DNA from: Punica granatum
Taxonomy: Eukaryota > Streptophyta > Magnoliopsida > Myrtales > Lythraceae
Direction of reading: 5' to 3'
DNA: 64,000 nucleotides
Assembly: GCF_007655135.1 (NCBI RefSeq)
Contig: NC_045128.1
Location: forward strand, 27,994,811-28,058,810
The notes under the pieces are model-generated. The model was not told the origin of the DNA, made no database searches, and saw only the letters and a list, made by a program, of their open reading frames with translations. Below, in pieces: positions 22,613 through 35,417 of the stretch; positions within the stretch are counted from its first letter, which is position 1, and every line of letters starts with the position of its first letter. Both the position numbers and the translations under genes were made by a program.

Positions 22613-25600
22613 CTATCCTTCTAAGAACTTATCAACTCTCGCATTAGCAGAGGCGGAGAGGAACTTCATGCAGATTGGAGCGTTAACTCCGGCGAGGGAG
22701 AGAATCGCCGCCGGGATGCCCCACAATGAGTCGCCGCATATGAGTCCCGATGCTACTGCAGGCCCAAAGTCCTTGGCCTTTTGCTTGTTGCTCCTCTCCC
22801 ATAAGTAAAGGATCAGGCTCCCGATGCACATATCAATCGCAAAGTAGCTCCCGAGGTAGAATGGGATCGCCATGCACATTGGGCTAGGAATGTACCTGTA
22901 GAACCCGTAGTTGGTCTCGAAGTGCTGGAGCAGGTCCCGGAGCAGGTTCATCACTATTGCTACCACAAAGCAGGTGATGGCGAGGGCGAGGCAGTTCTTT
23001 GGGAGGGAGGACACGCCCTCCACTCCAAGAAGAGCGATCCCTCGGTACACGAGGGCGTATGGGGCTGGGTAAGACCCGTCAGGGTCTCCAATCGGATAGG
23101 CTCTGTAGAAGAACCAGAAGACCAGTGGGCTCATGATGCAGCCCATCGCGGTCCCGATCACCTGGCTGAAGAACATGGACCGAGGTGACGAGAGGGTCAG
23201 GTAGCCCGTCTTGAAGTCCTGCATCAGGTCCGAGGCTGTGGAAACAATGCTCATCATGACCCCGCAAGCTGCAAGCCCGGCAACGACCCCGCCGTCCTTG
23301 AGCCCAACCCAGGCACTGAAGATGATGATGGCGAATTTCCCGTAGTTGGAAGCCAAGGACCAGTCAGTGAGGCCACATCCGTAAGCATTGCAGAAGGCCA
23401 GGACCGGTGCAATTGCATAGGCAACCAGTAGGTGATACCACTTCAATTGGTGGAAGATCAAGTTCGGGATGATGCAGATGGAGATAACTGCGAGGGCTAC
23501 ATACCCAACTACTGCAGCCCAAATGGGGATCGCGTCCTTGAGGAAGTAGTGTGTCCTGCGTTCATCATCATAGCTGACAGTGGGGCCGCCCGTGGTGGAT
23601 GCTTCCTTGGACTTGGAGGCTTTCTTGATGAGGCTGGTTGAGGTCTTGAAGAGCATGACGATGACGTGGTAGAGACCGTCCCCGAGCATCATGGCAATGG
23701 CTAGAAAAACCTGTACAAAGACATACATATGATGATAGTGCCCTCTAGTAAATACATGATCTCCTTAATTAGAATTTAAAATCGCATCGGTGTTGGGGAT
23801 GATTGTGTAAATTTGAGAAACTATATATATGAATATACGTACCCGATATCCCTGGATACCGTGGAGGCTGCTCGCAGAGAGTTCAGCTCTGTACCAGTTG
23901 CCTTTCTGCTTCTCGATGAGTGGCCACATGATGCCCCAAGAGATCACGCCTCCGATGAGGAGTGATATGTTCACCATATATGGACAGATCATTCCCACCC
24001 CAACATATGTTGCTGAGAAATCAAAGTAGAACCTGAAAAACACCAGCAGCATATATACGCCCGATACGTTAGTCTAATTATTGTTGCTGTAATCGATATG
24101 GAAGGAAAGTTACATGTTACTTAAGGGTACGCACTTTTGCCGGAAGGCTTTCAGGCCGAAGGTTGGGAAACTGCTGAAGCCGCAACCATCCGATGATACG
24201 TAGAACCACTGGAAGAAGGCCCAGAGGAAGCTGCCGAAGAAGCTCTTGAACAGCATGCTCACCTGCTGCCTGCATAACCATGACAATAATGTAAGGAACG
24301 TGATGAATCTTTATATATACGTACACATTATGAATCAGTACACTTTGCCATGCATCGAATCAATGCTTTCAATGTCGGAAAAGATTTTTCCTAGTTACAT
24401 TCTAAGAATATAAATTCAAGTAGAAAGCTAGAGCACCATCAAAGACCTATGCTTTGCAGAGGCAAAACTAGTTAGCTAGGTTAATGTTGCCAGGTGATAA
24501 TGCATTAACAGTTATGTCCAGAGAAGTTTCTTTGCACATACACACACATATATGTGTGTATACATAAATACATATATATGTGTGTGTGTGTGTGTGTGAA
24601 TTTTCAGATCGAATTTTCACAAGGAAGTAATGCGTTATCAGTATAACATGAGATTGAAACTCATGTTGTACGCAAAGCCGAATATTCAAGATCTCGACAA
24701 AAGATCAACTGCGCATAGCTTACTTGGCCAGCTTGGCCCCTTTAGGAGTGTGGAAGCTATTGATGAGAAACGCCGTCGCAGTCCCGCTCGGATACGTGAG
24801 TTTATACTTCAACACCATCATCTGTATACATAATTACAATTTACAACATACACGTACTCAATGAAAACGATCAATCAAGTATGAATTTGAAGAAACAATT
24901 TTGAAGACAATTAATCAAGAAGCATCACTAATCTTAGTACCTTCCTGAGGGGGACAATCGAAAACAACCCGACGAAGCTGACCACAAACAGGAACCCGAT
25001 AACCCAACCTAGATGGAGCTTTTTAATGTTTTCTGGTGTATTCCCTCCTTCAGCCTGTGCGGCTATGCTCGAGCTCATTCCCAACAAATATGTTGCAGTC
25101 CCACCTAAATGTAATTATATGATTCATATCAGAAATCTTCAAGTTCATGGCGGTGACGATGATGAATGATGATATCAAGACTTGAGAAAGAGCACGTAGA
25201 TCGAAGAAAAGAAATGCAGTTTTTACATAAATGAATACTAGTTGATAAATTTAGAACATACTGCTGAAGGCAATCCCAGAAGATGCGACGACACAAGTCT
25301 GGATCACAGTGTTCTCCTGGCGAGTGAAGGGCTGCTTGAGGAGGCCAAAGTTGTCGAGGAGAGTAGTCCAAGCCTTCACCATCGCGAACCCGAGGAGGCC
25401 AGCAGCCACATTGAGCGACGGGATCACTCCCGTGGTGAGGTTGAGCTTGCAGACTATGAAGTTGAACACCAGACTCAGCAGGAACCCCGTCACCATGGCC
25501 CGGAACGTCAGCTGCTGCCTCCAGTTCGGGATGGGGGTGTCCGTGAACACCTTCTCGATCATCAGCTTCTCGTCCGCATCCTCCTCATGATGATCACCCT

Positions 25601-25715
25601 CAGCCATCCGGTTGGCACTTGACATTTCCGAGGAGGGCACGTTCCTGACTTCAAACTCACGCCCTCTCGGTGCCATTTCTCTGGCCTGATTAGAACTCTC
25701 TTTAGGTGCACTCAT
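22613..25715 (-). CDS. YSL7: Metal-nicotianamine transporter, YSL family (OPT superfamily)
   Basis: Plasma- or endomembrane symporter that moves metal-nicotianamine chelates (Fe, Cu, Zn, Mn). Exons on the minus strand: 25262-25715, 24941-25104, 24724-24821, 24135-24269, 23843-24032, 22613-23710. All junctions keep phase, giving 712 residues, the usual YSL length. The start is taken as the ATG at 25715 ('[14 protein letters not shown]') because it opens an acidic hydrophilic N-terminus; an upstream in-frame ATG at 25772 exists. OPT landmarks are '[19 protein letters not shown]', '[19 protein letters not shown]', '[17 protein letters not shown]', '[15 protein letters not shown]', '[17 protein letters not shown]', '[17 protein letters not shown]' and '[10 protein letters not shown]', with many hydrophobic segments. 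Closest from memory to the YSL5/7/8 clade. A tandem pseudogene copy lies just downstream. Confidence 0.93.
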
Positions 25716-28043
25716 TGTGATACTATTAGGGTTATTTAAATAGGGAGTGTAGTCAATGTAGAACTCGAACAAACAGCAAAGCCAAGGCCATAATAAGAGG
25801 AACGTGTGATGTGGGTGGTCAGGAGGATTTCTAGGTATGTCAGTGTAACAGACAATTTGTATATATATAGGAGTACAGATATATCACCCCAAATATGTCA
25901 AATCAGATCCCTTCACCTGTAACGGGATCATTCGGGATCTTGCGTCGTGGAGGAATATTCGGGTATTCGTACTTCAAACTGATACAGATTCATTCATACG
26001 ATATTATTCATTCTCCTGTATGGTATGATCTATCTGATTCATCGGATTGACCTATGTACGTGATCAGTAACTCAAAGCGAACGTCCATTTCATATACTCT
26101 ATTCAAATACGACCAAGTACGTAGTATCGATTGCACCGGTTTGAAATTCTTCCTCTTATTCTTAGAAGTTGTGCATACACCGATGAATCTTGGAAATCCA
26201 GTGAGTGCGGCTCAGAGTGTTTAATTTTGCTCTAATTAGCTTATCCCACACATAAAGTCGGTAATTTTAATTCTGAATGAAGCTAAATTGAATTTCGATG
26301 CAGTACCACATTAGCAATCGGGGGATGATCTCGTTATTATCGATAACTTTTTTTGAGAAAAAAGGATAGAGCCAAAACCGTTATTTAAAAATTTGGCAAT
26401 AATTCTCAGAAGATTAATTCATATCATCTAATTTATATTATTGTTTGTCTTTTATTTGATGTATATTCGAAAAGAGCGGCACACAAATATCTGTTTTGAT
26501 CACTTAAATGTCAGCATAGGATCTAAGGTTAAGGTTTGAGACTTGTCGATCTATTGATTTTCATATTGTTCTCCTTCTATCTTGAACGGTGGAACTAATA
26601 TTCCCGTATCCATCTTTATAGTCCTTCAACAGACGGTTGTTCAAGAGTAAACATTCTAAACTTGTAATCGAAATTTGAAAAAAATTAAGGAAAAAAAGAA
26701 ACTGAGAATACCTGTATCTTATATCTTATATTTTCTATCTTATTATCTTAATACTTCTTATATATATTATAATACTTTTATTTATGAAAAAGTCTGATTT
26801 TATAATTACCACCATATTTATCTTGGATATAGTTGAAACGTTGAAAATTTCCCCGATTTTTAATTTAACTTATGATATAATCTAAAATAAAAGTGAGTTC
26901 AACGACAATATTATTCACTTAATATCACACTCCCCTCTCATTTGCCTCCTACATGTCAACCTCCTAATCACAGGTTTTATCACATTATTTTTATCACTTT
27001 TTCATATTCTATATTCAATTCTTGCTTTTTATTTTCATACCCTAACTTTATTATTCCTCTTCCAAATTAATCCATCCATGAACCTATAGGATAAATCATT
27101 GTAGTTGGTAGTAGAAGAAAAATAAAAATCATTTTAGTTGAAGTGCGGTATGCACGGGTTAGGACGTGCTATGCATTCATGGCAAAAAATTAGCGTATAT
27201 ATAAATTTTCAATGGGCTCCACATATCCCGAATGGCAAAAAATTAGAAGAAAAAAAAATATTTGTATGAAAAGTAAGCTTTTTGTCCATTAACTTAATTA
27301 TTATGTATGGATGCTGCAACGGTTGTTGTTGGGGCTCGATTAAAGAGAAAATCTTAAAAAATGATCTTGCCTCACATTGATGAGATGAGAAAGAACCACA
27401 AAAAATTATTTAATGAAAATAATTATAGTAATTATCCGAGTGATTAGCATCATTCTCTATTTCATGTAATGTAATTGGTGCTTCCTCACGTCATTTGACA
27501 AGGAAAAATTTCTCTTATTTTAAAAGGCATATAATCATAATATACACAAGGACATAGGCGAAAATCTAGAATATCTTATCGTTATTAATGTAATCTTGTA
27601 ATACATTCAAAGATATACAGATCTCGATATGATCTTCAGTAGTAGGATTTCTTTCTTTGTTTTAAATTTTAGATTTAGATGGCATGCATATAAATTTCGT
27701 AAAATTGAAATGAAACGATATAAGTCGGTCAGACTCACCTCTCAAAATAATAATCATCATAATAATAGCTGCGTATGCGATTAAATTACTTTCCTATTAT
27801 TGAAAATTAAATACCGGCTCCACTAGATATTTTCCATAATGGTATTATTTTCCTGTTATTTATAAATATAATTGCCCCATAAGATTAAACCAGGAAATCC
27901 GCGTCGACCAGTTCATCTCTATATCTGTATCCTCATAAGATTCTCACTACATCCTTATAAATAGAGAGTCCACCCTAGGAAAATAACACTTCCAAATAAC
28001 GACAACCTCTACATCGATCAAATTCGATTCCAGATCGTCGACC
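25716..28043. other. Intergenic region between divergent YSL and SKP1-like genes
   Basis: AT-rich with no ORF or repeat I can name. It must contain the promoters of both flanking genes. Only the SKP1-like TATA box at 27956-27963 could be recognised. Confidence 0.5.
27956..27963 (+). promoter_or_regulatory. TATA box of the SKP1-like gene
   Basis: 'tataaata' within 'ccttataaatagagag', 81 bases before the ATG at 28044. This leaves a leader of about 50 nt if transcription starts some 30 bases downstream. Confidence 0.7.
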
Positions 28044-28520
28044 ATGTCTTCCTCATCGGAGAACGTGACTATCAAGCTGAGGACCTCAGAAGGTGAGGCC
28101 TTCGAGGTGGACATGTCCACAGCATCGCAGATGACGACCATCAAGAACTTGCTCGATGACGGAGGAGACTGCACTGCCCATGAGTTTCCCCTGCCAAACG
28201 TGACCGCCCCGGTCTTGGCGAAGGTGATCGAGTACTGCAAGAAGCACGTCGAGGCCAACAAGCAGAAGCTTGACAAGGGAGCGCTCAAGGCCTGGGACTC
28301 GGAGTTTGTCAACGTCAACAGGAAGACCATCTTCGATCTCGTCATGGCGGCCAACTACCTGAACCACCGCGGCCTGCTCGACCTGACATGCGAGGCTGTG
28401 AAGGACATGATCAAGGATATGAAGGTGGAGGAGGTTCGCACCCTATTCGGTATCAAGAACGACTTCAGCGAAGAGGAAGAGGAGAAGTTGCGACGAGAGA
28501 ATGCGTGGGCTTTTGAGTGA
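28044..28520 (+). CDS. SKP1: SKP1-like protein, SCF ubiquitin ligase adaptor
   Basis: Adaptor that joins CUL1 to F-box proteins in SCF E3 ligases. A single open frame of 158 residues runs from the ATG at 28044 to the TGA at 28518. The N-terminal Skp1_POZ fold begins 'VTIKLRTSEGEAFEVD' and includes 'LPNVTAPVLAKVIEYCKKH'. The C-terminal dimerisation/F-box-binding part has 'LVMAANYLNHRGLLDLTCEA', 'VEEVRTLFGIKNDF' and ends 'RRENAWAFE', the standard SKP1 tail. The reading frame is clearly GC-richer than its AT-rich surroundings. Having no intron is usual for the expanded plant SKP1-like (ASK) set, thought to derive from retroposition. Which ASK paralogue it matches cannot be told. Confidence 0.95.
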   Translation: MSSSSENVTIKLRTSEGEAFEVDMSTASQMTTIKNLLDDGGDCTAHEFPLPNVTAPVLAKVIEYCKKHVEANKQKLDKGALKAWDSEFVNVNRKTIFDLVMAANYLNHRGLLDLTCEAVKDMIKDMKVEEVRTLFGIKNDFSEEEEEKLRRENAWAFE

Positions 28521-29330
28521 TTCTTTCGTAGTCATAGTAAGAAAGATGCACGCGAACAAATATACAATTAACAAAGAAGTACATATGCTCATGATTTTCT
28601 GTTTCTTTTGTTTTTTTGTTTTTTTTCTTTTTCGGGTAGGACGTCATGAATTGCAATGGAGTTCTTTCCGCGCGGTTTACCTGACCTGTTTATTCTTCGT
28701 AATTCCTATAGCGATTATTAGATTGCCTTCACCGAATTAATGAGAATACTGGAAACTGAAGGTTTTTTTTTTCCGCGTTTTAGGTGTTGGCTTAGATTGC
28801 GAAATTCAAACGGATCTGATTTGCCAAGTTTGTACGGAATAAATTGTTTTATTGTTATATATACGGTGAAAGAATTTGAAATTCACTCAAAACATCGTTA
28901 TTAGGCTGAAATTGATGCCGAAATAACATCTCTTAGCCTCACTAGAGAAATTTTTTTAAAAAAAAGGAAAGAAATATCGAAGAGATATAATGTTCCATAA
29001 AAAGCACCCGCTCCACTTAAATTTCAAAAATCAGTCATTAATGTCTTTATCAGTAATTTCCTTTTAAAATTAACAGAGATATTGACCCGGTGCTAATATC
29101 GTTATCAAATCAATTTTGTAATTTTTTATGCAAAAGAAAAAAACCGCGCTAAAATCGTTAAAATGTCAAAAGTTTGAGATTTTTTTATTAATAAAAAAAA
29201 ACAATTCCTTAATTAAATGCCTGTCTTGAATTATTTTGATGGCTGCTACTAAAATAATCACCTAAAGATCTCAGAGTCTCCTGAGGATGTTGAAGCTAAG
29301 CAAGCGAAAGGAAAAATACGAGGGAGTGTC
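28521..29330. other. 3' flank of SKP1-like gene, no further gene seen
   Basis: AT-rich sequence with T-rich and A-rich runs. Polyadenylation presumably occurs within the first 250 bases. No ORF or repeat was recognised. Confidence 0.5.
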
Positions 29331-30360
29331 TACCATTCGGAGCATCCTTAAGTTTCTAACTTGTTATTTTAACAAGAGCCTTGTTATAATAATAACTTTC
29401 TTACAAAATAATAACTTTCTTATTATTTAACATGTATCTTATTATATTTAGGGTAAATGATCCAAAAAAGCATGACAATTTTTTCAATTTTGGTACGAAC
29501 TTTTTTTTTCGCAAAAAAATGTACGAATTTTGATTTTCTCGTCAAGTTAAGCACTAGTGCCATTTTTCATCCATTTTGCTAACGCCACGAATAATGGTGC
29601 CTACATGGCAAACATTGTTACCCGATGTTAGCAAAAATAATAAAAAAATCAGAGAAAGGCTTTGATCGGAGGAAGGGTGAGAGCCTTGGCTAGCCACCAT
29701 AACCTCGATTGGGGTAGTCGGTGACCTCAGAGGGCGTCGACCGGGGTGTGGTGGACGGGATCGAGGCCTTACCTTCCGAAAAAGAGATAATCCCCAAGGG
29801 TGGTTTGGGATTGAGGCTCCATCCATCGGCATTAGGAGAACCCCTAATTTGACAATTCTCCCGATTCCGACAGTAGGTTCTTGATTTCATCCATCACTCC
29901 CCTGATTAGGCCGGTTGGTGTCCTTGCCAGCGACTCCAATTGGGGGGCGGTGGCCCGTCTTTCTCTGATCAATGCCTCTCTCTCTTTTATTCCTTTAATT
30001 TTTTAAATTTTTTGCTGAAGTAGCATGACACTATTTACTACATAGACACCGTTTTTCGTCAAGTTAGCAAAATGGATGGAAAATGGCACAGATGCCTAAC
30101 GTGACAAGAAAATCAAAGGTCATGCATTTTTCCGACAAAAAATAAAGTTAGTGCCAAAATTAAAAAATGGCCAAAGTTCATGCTTTTTTGGATCATTAAC
30201 GTCTATATTTAAAAAATAATAAATTTCTTATTAAATAATAAGTGTCTTGCTATTTAACAAGTTTCTTATTACTTCGTTACCGATAACCATTCGACAATTT
30301 ACGACATGGCACCCTCTGATTGGTCTCCGTAAATCCCTCCTTTTAAGCAGGCTCTTGATG
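29331..30360. mobile_element. MITE copy A, split by a Mutator-like element
   Basis: The outer part matches MITE copy B at 32303-32604: both start around 'taccat(t)cgg(g)agc(a/c)tcctta', contain many 'ttaacaag...ttgtta' words, and end 'tccttttaag(g)' near an inverted copy of the start. Copy A is interrupted by the element at 29451-30202. Superfamily not assigned. Confidence 0.55.
29451..30202. mobile_element. Mutator-like long-TIR element (752 bp)
   Basis: The terminal inverted repeats extend well over 100 bp: the left end 'gggtaaatgatccaaaaaag' is mirrored at the right by 'cttttttggatcattaacgt'. Flanking 9-mers ttatattta (29442-29450) and ctatattta (30203-30211) match at 8 of 9, the Mutator target-duplication length. 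The centre (about 29640-29960) is GC-rich and non-coding as far as I can see. It sits inside MITE copy A. Confidence 0.75.
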
Positions 30361-30402
30361 GAGGTTTAATCCAAAACACAATCATTGATCAATCAATTAT
30401 AA

Positions 30403-32289
30403 CTAGCTTTTTTACCCATGCGTTGCGTGGGCGCCTTCTTTCATGTATTTTAGCTAATTTTTTGTAAAATATATATTAAGAAATGTAATGAAATGACGAC
30501 CTAGAGTTTATTTATTGATATTTTATAAATTATATTCACAATTTTATTACTTTCCAAAAATCTACAACCATTTTCTATCATTATTGGGTCTCCTTTCAAA
30601 TCTAGAATGTAAATTGACAAAATATATTCTCGATATCATTTCATCATCCATGTTTCTCTAGTCTGTATGAATGTTTAAGGAACAAAATAGGATTTGGAGA
30701 ATAATTTTCCCTTGACAAATATTATATACACTCTGAAGAATGAGCGATTCCCCCTACTTTCCTTTCAAAAATGAAAACCTCTGGACAAAGAAATAAAAAC
30801 AGTCAATAGAGAGATTTGAGGAGGAAGAAGAAGGAAATAATAAAATATTAAAATTTTGGCTTTCCTTTGAGGATTTTGATTACTGGTTCTCCTTGATCAG
30901 AGAATTTGGTTGCAGCGACGATTCTGCAATTAAGGCTTTCCTTGATTTAGGCTCACAACGGAAAAAATGAATTACAATCATAGTTTCAATTAATATCTTA
31001 AATTAAATTCATGAACATTGATAGAATAATCTTTAAATATTACATCATCGTAGAGAATATCCAAACTTCTAACAGATAAAGAAGTACACATTATATCTCT
31101 GTCCTTTTGTCCAGCATTATTATGTTCACGTCCCCAATCAACCATGGATCCGCTCACTAATTAAATCATCAAAAATCCGAGTATAAAAATTCATCTGAAA
31201 CTCATAAGGATACACATATTTAGAAAACTACAAGCATACCTTCCTGCATACTCTTCTATTGGAATAACATTTACAGCATAGTTATTGTGGCTTAGACCTC
31301 TGGTACTATTCTAACTTGATTCATTGCCGACATAAAATATAATTAGCTCCCAACTTGTATCCTATTGTATAAGAGTTTCCCATTAACAATTGCCATTCAA
31401 GATGTTTTAATGCCAATCAAATATTTTACAAAGAAAAAATTAATTATCATGTCAACTGAAAAAAGGTAAGTCGCAACAGCATACCTCAATTGCCGGACAT
31501 TCTCTTCCTTATTAAGCTCTATAGAGCTTCATCATATAAACCAGAGACCCAAGAACGACCAGCAGACCGCTTGATAGTGCACGGACGCCATCCCCGCTCG
31601 CAGATCGACGCACTTAAGCATATCAATTGGTCTGAAAGACTCAATCAGGTCCTGCAGCAAGCCAATTTGGAAGCAGAGATCTAACGGACACTGAAATTAA
31701 AATAACCCCACTGCCTCTATTATAAAAAAAATTAATCTATTTAGAGAATGATATCATGGCCAGATCAGTCAGCAGTGGCTGTGGTCAACTTAGATGGGAA
31801 GGCAAAGCAGAACGTGGTGGTGATAACAATGCCGACCAAGATGCAGAGCAAGCACCGCTTGGAGCATGTAATGGAACGAGCAAGTAACGACTTGTCTGCC
31901 TCTGCCAATTAAAAGTCTAGCACGGAATGCATTTCATAGCCCTGGCTACTATGGGCCCCATAATTCTGATTCTTCTCTCGTTCTTTGATATCAAATGGAA
32001 ATTGAACGTCACAAAGAAGAAATGAATAATGAGATTAATTTATTTCCACATGAAAACAGGGAAAATAAATTGCTCTAATATTGAAGACTAATTTATTTCC
32101 ATATGAAAAATGACAAAATAAATTCCTCTTTATTGCGATAGATATTTCCATATGGATGCATTCGGATTGACTTTCAATGAGGAGCCAAGAAATGAGTGAA
32201 AAAGCTAACATGGCAAGTTATTATTGAATGAATGGAGGTCTCTCGTAGCTCGAGCCTTCAGGAGCCAACATTAATACGATATAAGTAGA
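30403..32289 (-). mobile_element. Probable non-autonomous Helitron (minus strand)
   Basis: The 3' end on the minus strand shows an imperfect hairpin 'gcccacgcaacgcatgggt', a short A-run and CTAG followed by host T, the Helitron 3' signature (plus position 30403). The proposed 5' end is 'TCTACTTATATCG' preceded by A (plus 32288-32289), which would give an A/T target. The 3' end is convincing; the 5' end is a guess. The interior (31480-31915) is less AT-rich and may contain gene fragments. Confidence 0.45.
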
Positions 32290-32302
32290 TAGACATGGGA
32301 GT

Positions 32303-32604
32303 TGCTACCATCGGGAGCCTCCTTAAAAGGTAGATTTTAAAGGATGCTTCAAAAAACAAGTTTCTTGTTAAATAGGAAAACACGTGTTATTTAACAAGAG
32401 TCTTGTTATATTCAAATTAATAAGTTTTCTACGAAATAAGTTTTTTATTATTTAACAAGTATCTTATTATATTAAAAATAATAAGTTCCTTGTTAAACAA
32501 CAAGTTTATCATTATTTTGTTATCAACAATCATCCAACAATTTTCGACGTGATAGTCTCCGATTGGGCTCAGTAAAATCCTCCTTTTAAGGAGCATCCGA
32601 ACCT
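32303..32604. mobile_element. MITE copy B
   Basis: Uninterrupted sister of copy A. Inverted ends: 'cgggagcctccttaaaagg' at the left and 'ccttttaaggagcatccga' at the right. The interior has alternating 'taacaag/cttgtta' words that can fold. About 300 bp, non-coding. Confidence 0.6.
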
Positions 32605-33925
32605 AAGTTAATCCCAGATAGTATATGAGCGATATAAGGAAGCTATGACGCTACTTTTTTGTAAAATCTTAACTCGTGGTTGATTGTCTTTTTTTTACTA
32701 GGAGAATTAAATATTATTAATGAAATTATACTAATCTTCTATCCTGTGCATTGCATGGGTTTGTTGTTGCATACTTAGTATCATTTTTATGGGAATTACT
32801 CACACTTTTAACAAAATAATTCTTACTAATAACAACAATGATTAATTTGAATTAAAACAATAATTTTCTATAACATTAGATTAAATATAAATAATCCGAT
32901 GATAATGTTGCAACTAATTGACTTATCCAATACAAATTATATATCTATTTAATCAGTAATATATTATAACGATTTATCATGGATCCATTCACGCATTTAC
33001 TGATTTTCAATTTTAATTTTGCTCTAGAAATATTGTTTTGTGGGCTTATAATTTCCAAATGTTAGTTGTATATTTTAAATTTATAAATAAAAAATTTCAT
33101 GAAATTAATAGTTTTATTTTTAAATGACCTTAGTATCATTAAATTAGTTTGCTTGCAATAATTTTTTTTCTTTTAAAACTACAATAATAATAAATTGATT
33201 GTTTCTATTAGCGTGCAATCTATTGCAAACCCTATCATTATCACAAAGTTATATAATTTAGTTAGATTTTTGAAAAAAATATTTTTTTAAGTCATTTAGT
33301 TAATTACTTATTATGTTGATAATTTGAACAATACTAATTAAAATTTATTATATTTATGAGATTATGCATTGTCATTTATATAAACTAATTTTTAGCTATA
33401 TATATATATCTAAATATAAATATTCTATCTAGAATTGACTTCTACATTTATTATCACTTACTAATATTTTCTAAATTATATTAGTTCAAAAGCGCTTGCT
33501 CTTGTATGTATTAAATAGCGTATTTTACTATATACAGAGAGTGGATATATGCATACGATAATTAATAATATAAGTTTGTAATTATATAAGTAATTTAAAA
33601 ATATATATCATATCTTGGACGTCTATTATATCAATATAATGCTTAAAGTAATAGAAAAATATAAACTATTTTGAATTATTCGATAATTTCATAACATAAG
33701 AAAGTTTAATAAAAATTATTTATCAATGAAAGGAATTTACGATTTTAGCCCCATTAAACATAACCCTATTAATTGCTTTTATGAGTCAATTGTATTTATA
33801 TATATAGCTAGGATGTGATTGTAATAGTCGAAAAGTACTCCTTATTCTTCGTTTAAATATGGCACCATCTATATCTCTCTATATTTCTATATCTAACTAT
33901 ACATGATATAAAGCGAAGCGCCAAA
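32605..33925. other. Very AT-rich intergenic DNA
   Basis: No gene. Around 32725-32760 'tgtgcattgcatggg' resembles a decayed Helitron 3' hairpin on the minus strand, suggesting another old element. No ends could be fixed. Confidence 0.45.
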
Positions 33926-35417
33926 TCTATATACAATATATAAAAGCTGAGATTATGCGCAGGAAAGCGCCACGTAGGATATGGGAGGGTTTTCGTAGCG
34001 CGACCTTCGGTATCACCACGAATAAGATGGGGCAAATGGTGCAATATGATACTGCCATCGCTATGAAAAGCCAAAAGAATGGAAGACCATGAGTCTCATA
34101 TTTATAATTCAGTCATACTCCATTAAACTTGTCATATCACCACGAATAGAGATAGGACAAATTGTGCAATATGATATTGCCACATCGCTATGGAAGTCGA
34201 AAGGATGGAAGACCATGAGTCTCATATTTATACTTCACATTCATACTCATTTAAATGTTATTATTATAAGAAAACGAAAGATCACATAACGGGGGTAGTA
34301 ATGGAGTATATTGGGAGAGGGGTAGGAGATTGTGCCGAGCATTGGTGTGGGGGACGCAAGATGACAACCTTTCTTCCTTCTCTGCTTTGCCTACAGTAAA
34401 GGAGGATGCTTTCAAGCTTTCGTGTTCGGTGGGCGTTGATGAAGGCACAACTGTCGAGGAATTGGTTTTGGCATTTGTATATGCAGTAGAACCGCAATAG
34501 AATTCTAACTTGAGAGTAAGAGGCGTTTATCATGATTATGGGAATAACTACAAATTTTAGATATTGGAGGCATGTAAGTACTTCCCATTGTGCAAGTACT
34601 GCAAATATTTGTTAAAAAGTCCGTAGATATTGAAAAAGCTTATTTGTTTGTTGAAATGAGGCTCTAGCTTTGTGTCCTTTTTAATCACTATCAATAAGGA
34701 TGTGATAAATGACATATACTGTCACCTTGCTATTAGTTTGAATTCAGTAAGACCACAAAGATAACTGAGAAAGTTTCGGACCAAAATATCCAAGCAATGA
34801 GGCTTAATTGGAACAGTTGTCAGTAACTCGGTGGGTTTTTTCGCTACCCAAATTTATTAATAATAAGGACGTTAATACAACACCTTAAAGTTTAAGCGTA
34901 TTTTTACAGTCTCCTAACAGTTCCATTGTTCTTGGCAGTTAAATACTACACCAATAGCGCAGAGAAACTCCGGTAAAAGTTTTTCAATGTGACATTCCAT
35001 ATCCATATCTATATCTATATATATATATATATATATTACTTTTTCCGACTATAAGGTGACAATCCATATTTTAAATAAATCTTATGATAGACCCTTTGTA
35101 ATTATTTGATATATCGAAAACATAAATAGGATTTACGTAATTCAAACAAATATTGATATACTTGTTCTCATATATGTCATTTAAATTTCATTTGATAGCA
35201 ATAATTCGTGAGATTAGTGAATATATTGCTTCTTACTTTCCTTGCCCTTTTTTAGGCTCGTATAAATCCGAGAGATGTCTTCACTGTTCACTATCATCTT
35301 TTAATTTAGCATTTATTTAAACTATTTTTCATGTTCATCATTTCCAATACCAATCAACAATCATTTCCTTAATCCCATTAGCTCTAACCTGTGCTTATGC
35401 GTGGGCCTTTCGTCTAG
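33926..35417 (+). mobile_element. Non-autonomous Helitron (1492 bp)
   Basis: The 5' end is 'TCTATATACAATATATAAAA' preceded by A at 33925. The 3' end at 35414-35417 is CTAG followed by T, preceded by a 16-20-base wobble-rich hairpin ('cctgtgcttatgcgtggg', about 35387-35405) and a short spacer. An AT target, TC start, CTAG end and subterminal hairpin are the diagnostic Helitron features. No Rep/helicase coding is present, so it is non-autonomous. An internal pair of direct repeats (around 34010-34090 and 34135-34215) contains 'tgtcatatcaccacgaata'-like words. Confidence 0.65.

Noticed and set aside
31490..31684. 64-aa plus-strand ORF
   Set aside because: Inside a Helitron candidate with no recognised family; mentioned only as part of possible captured sequence.
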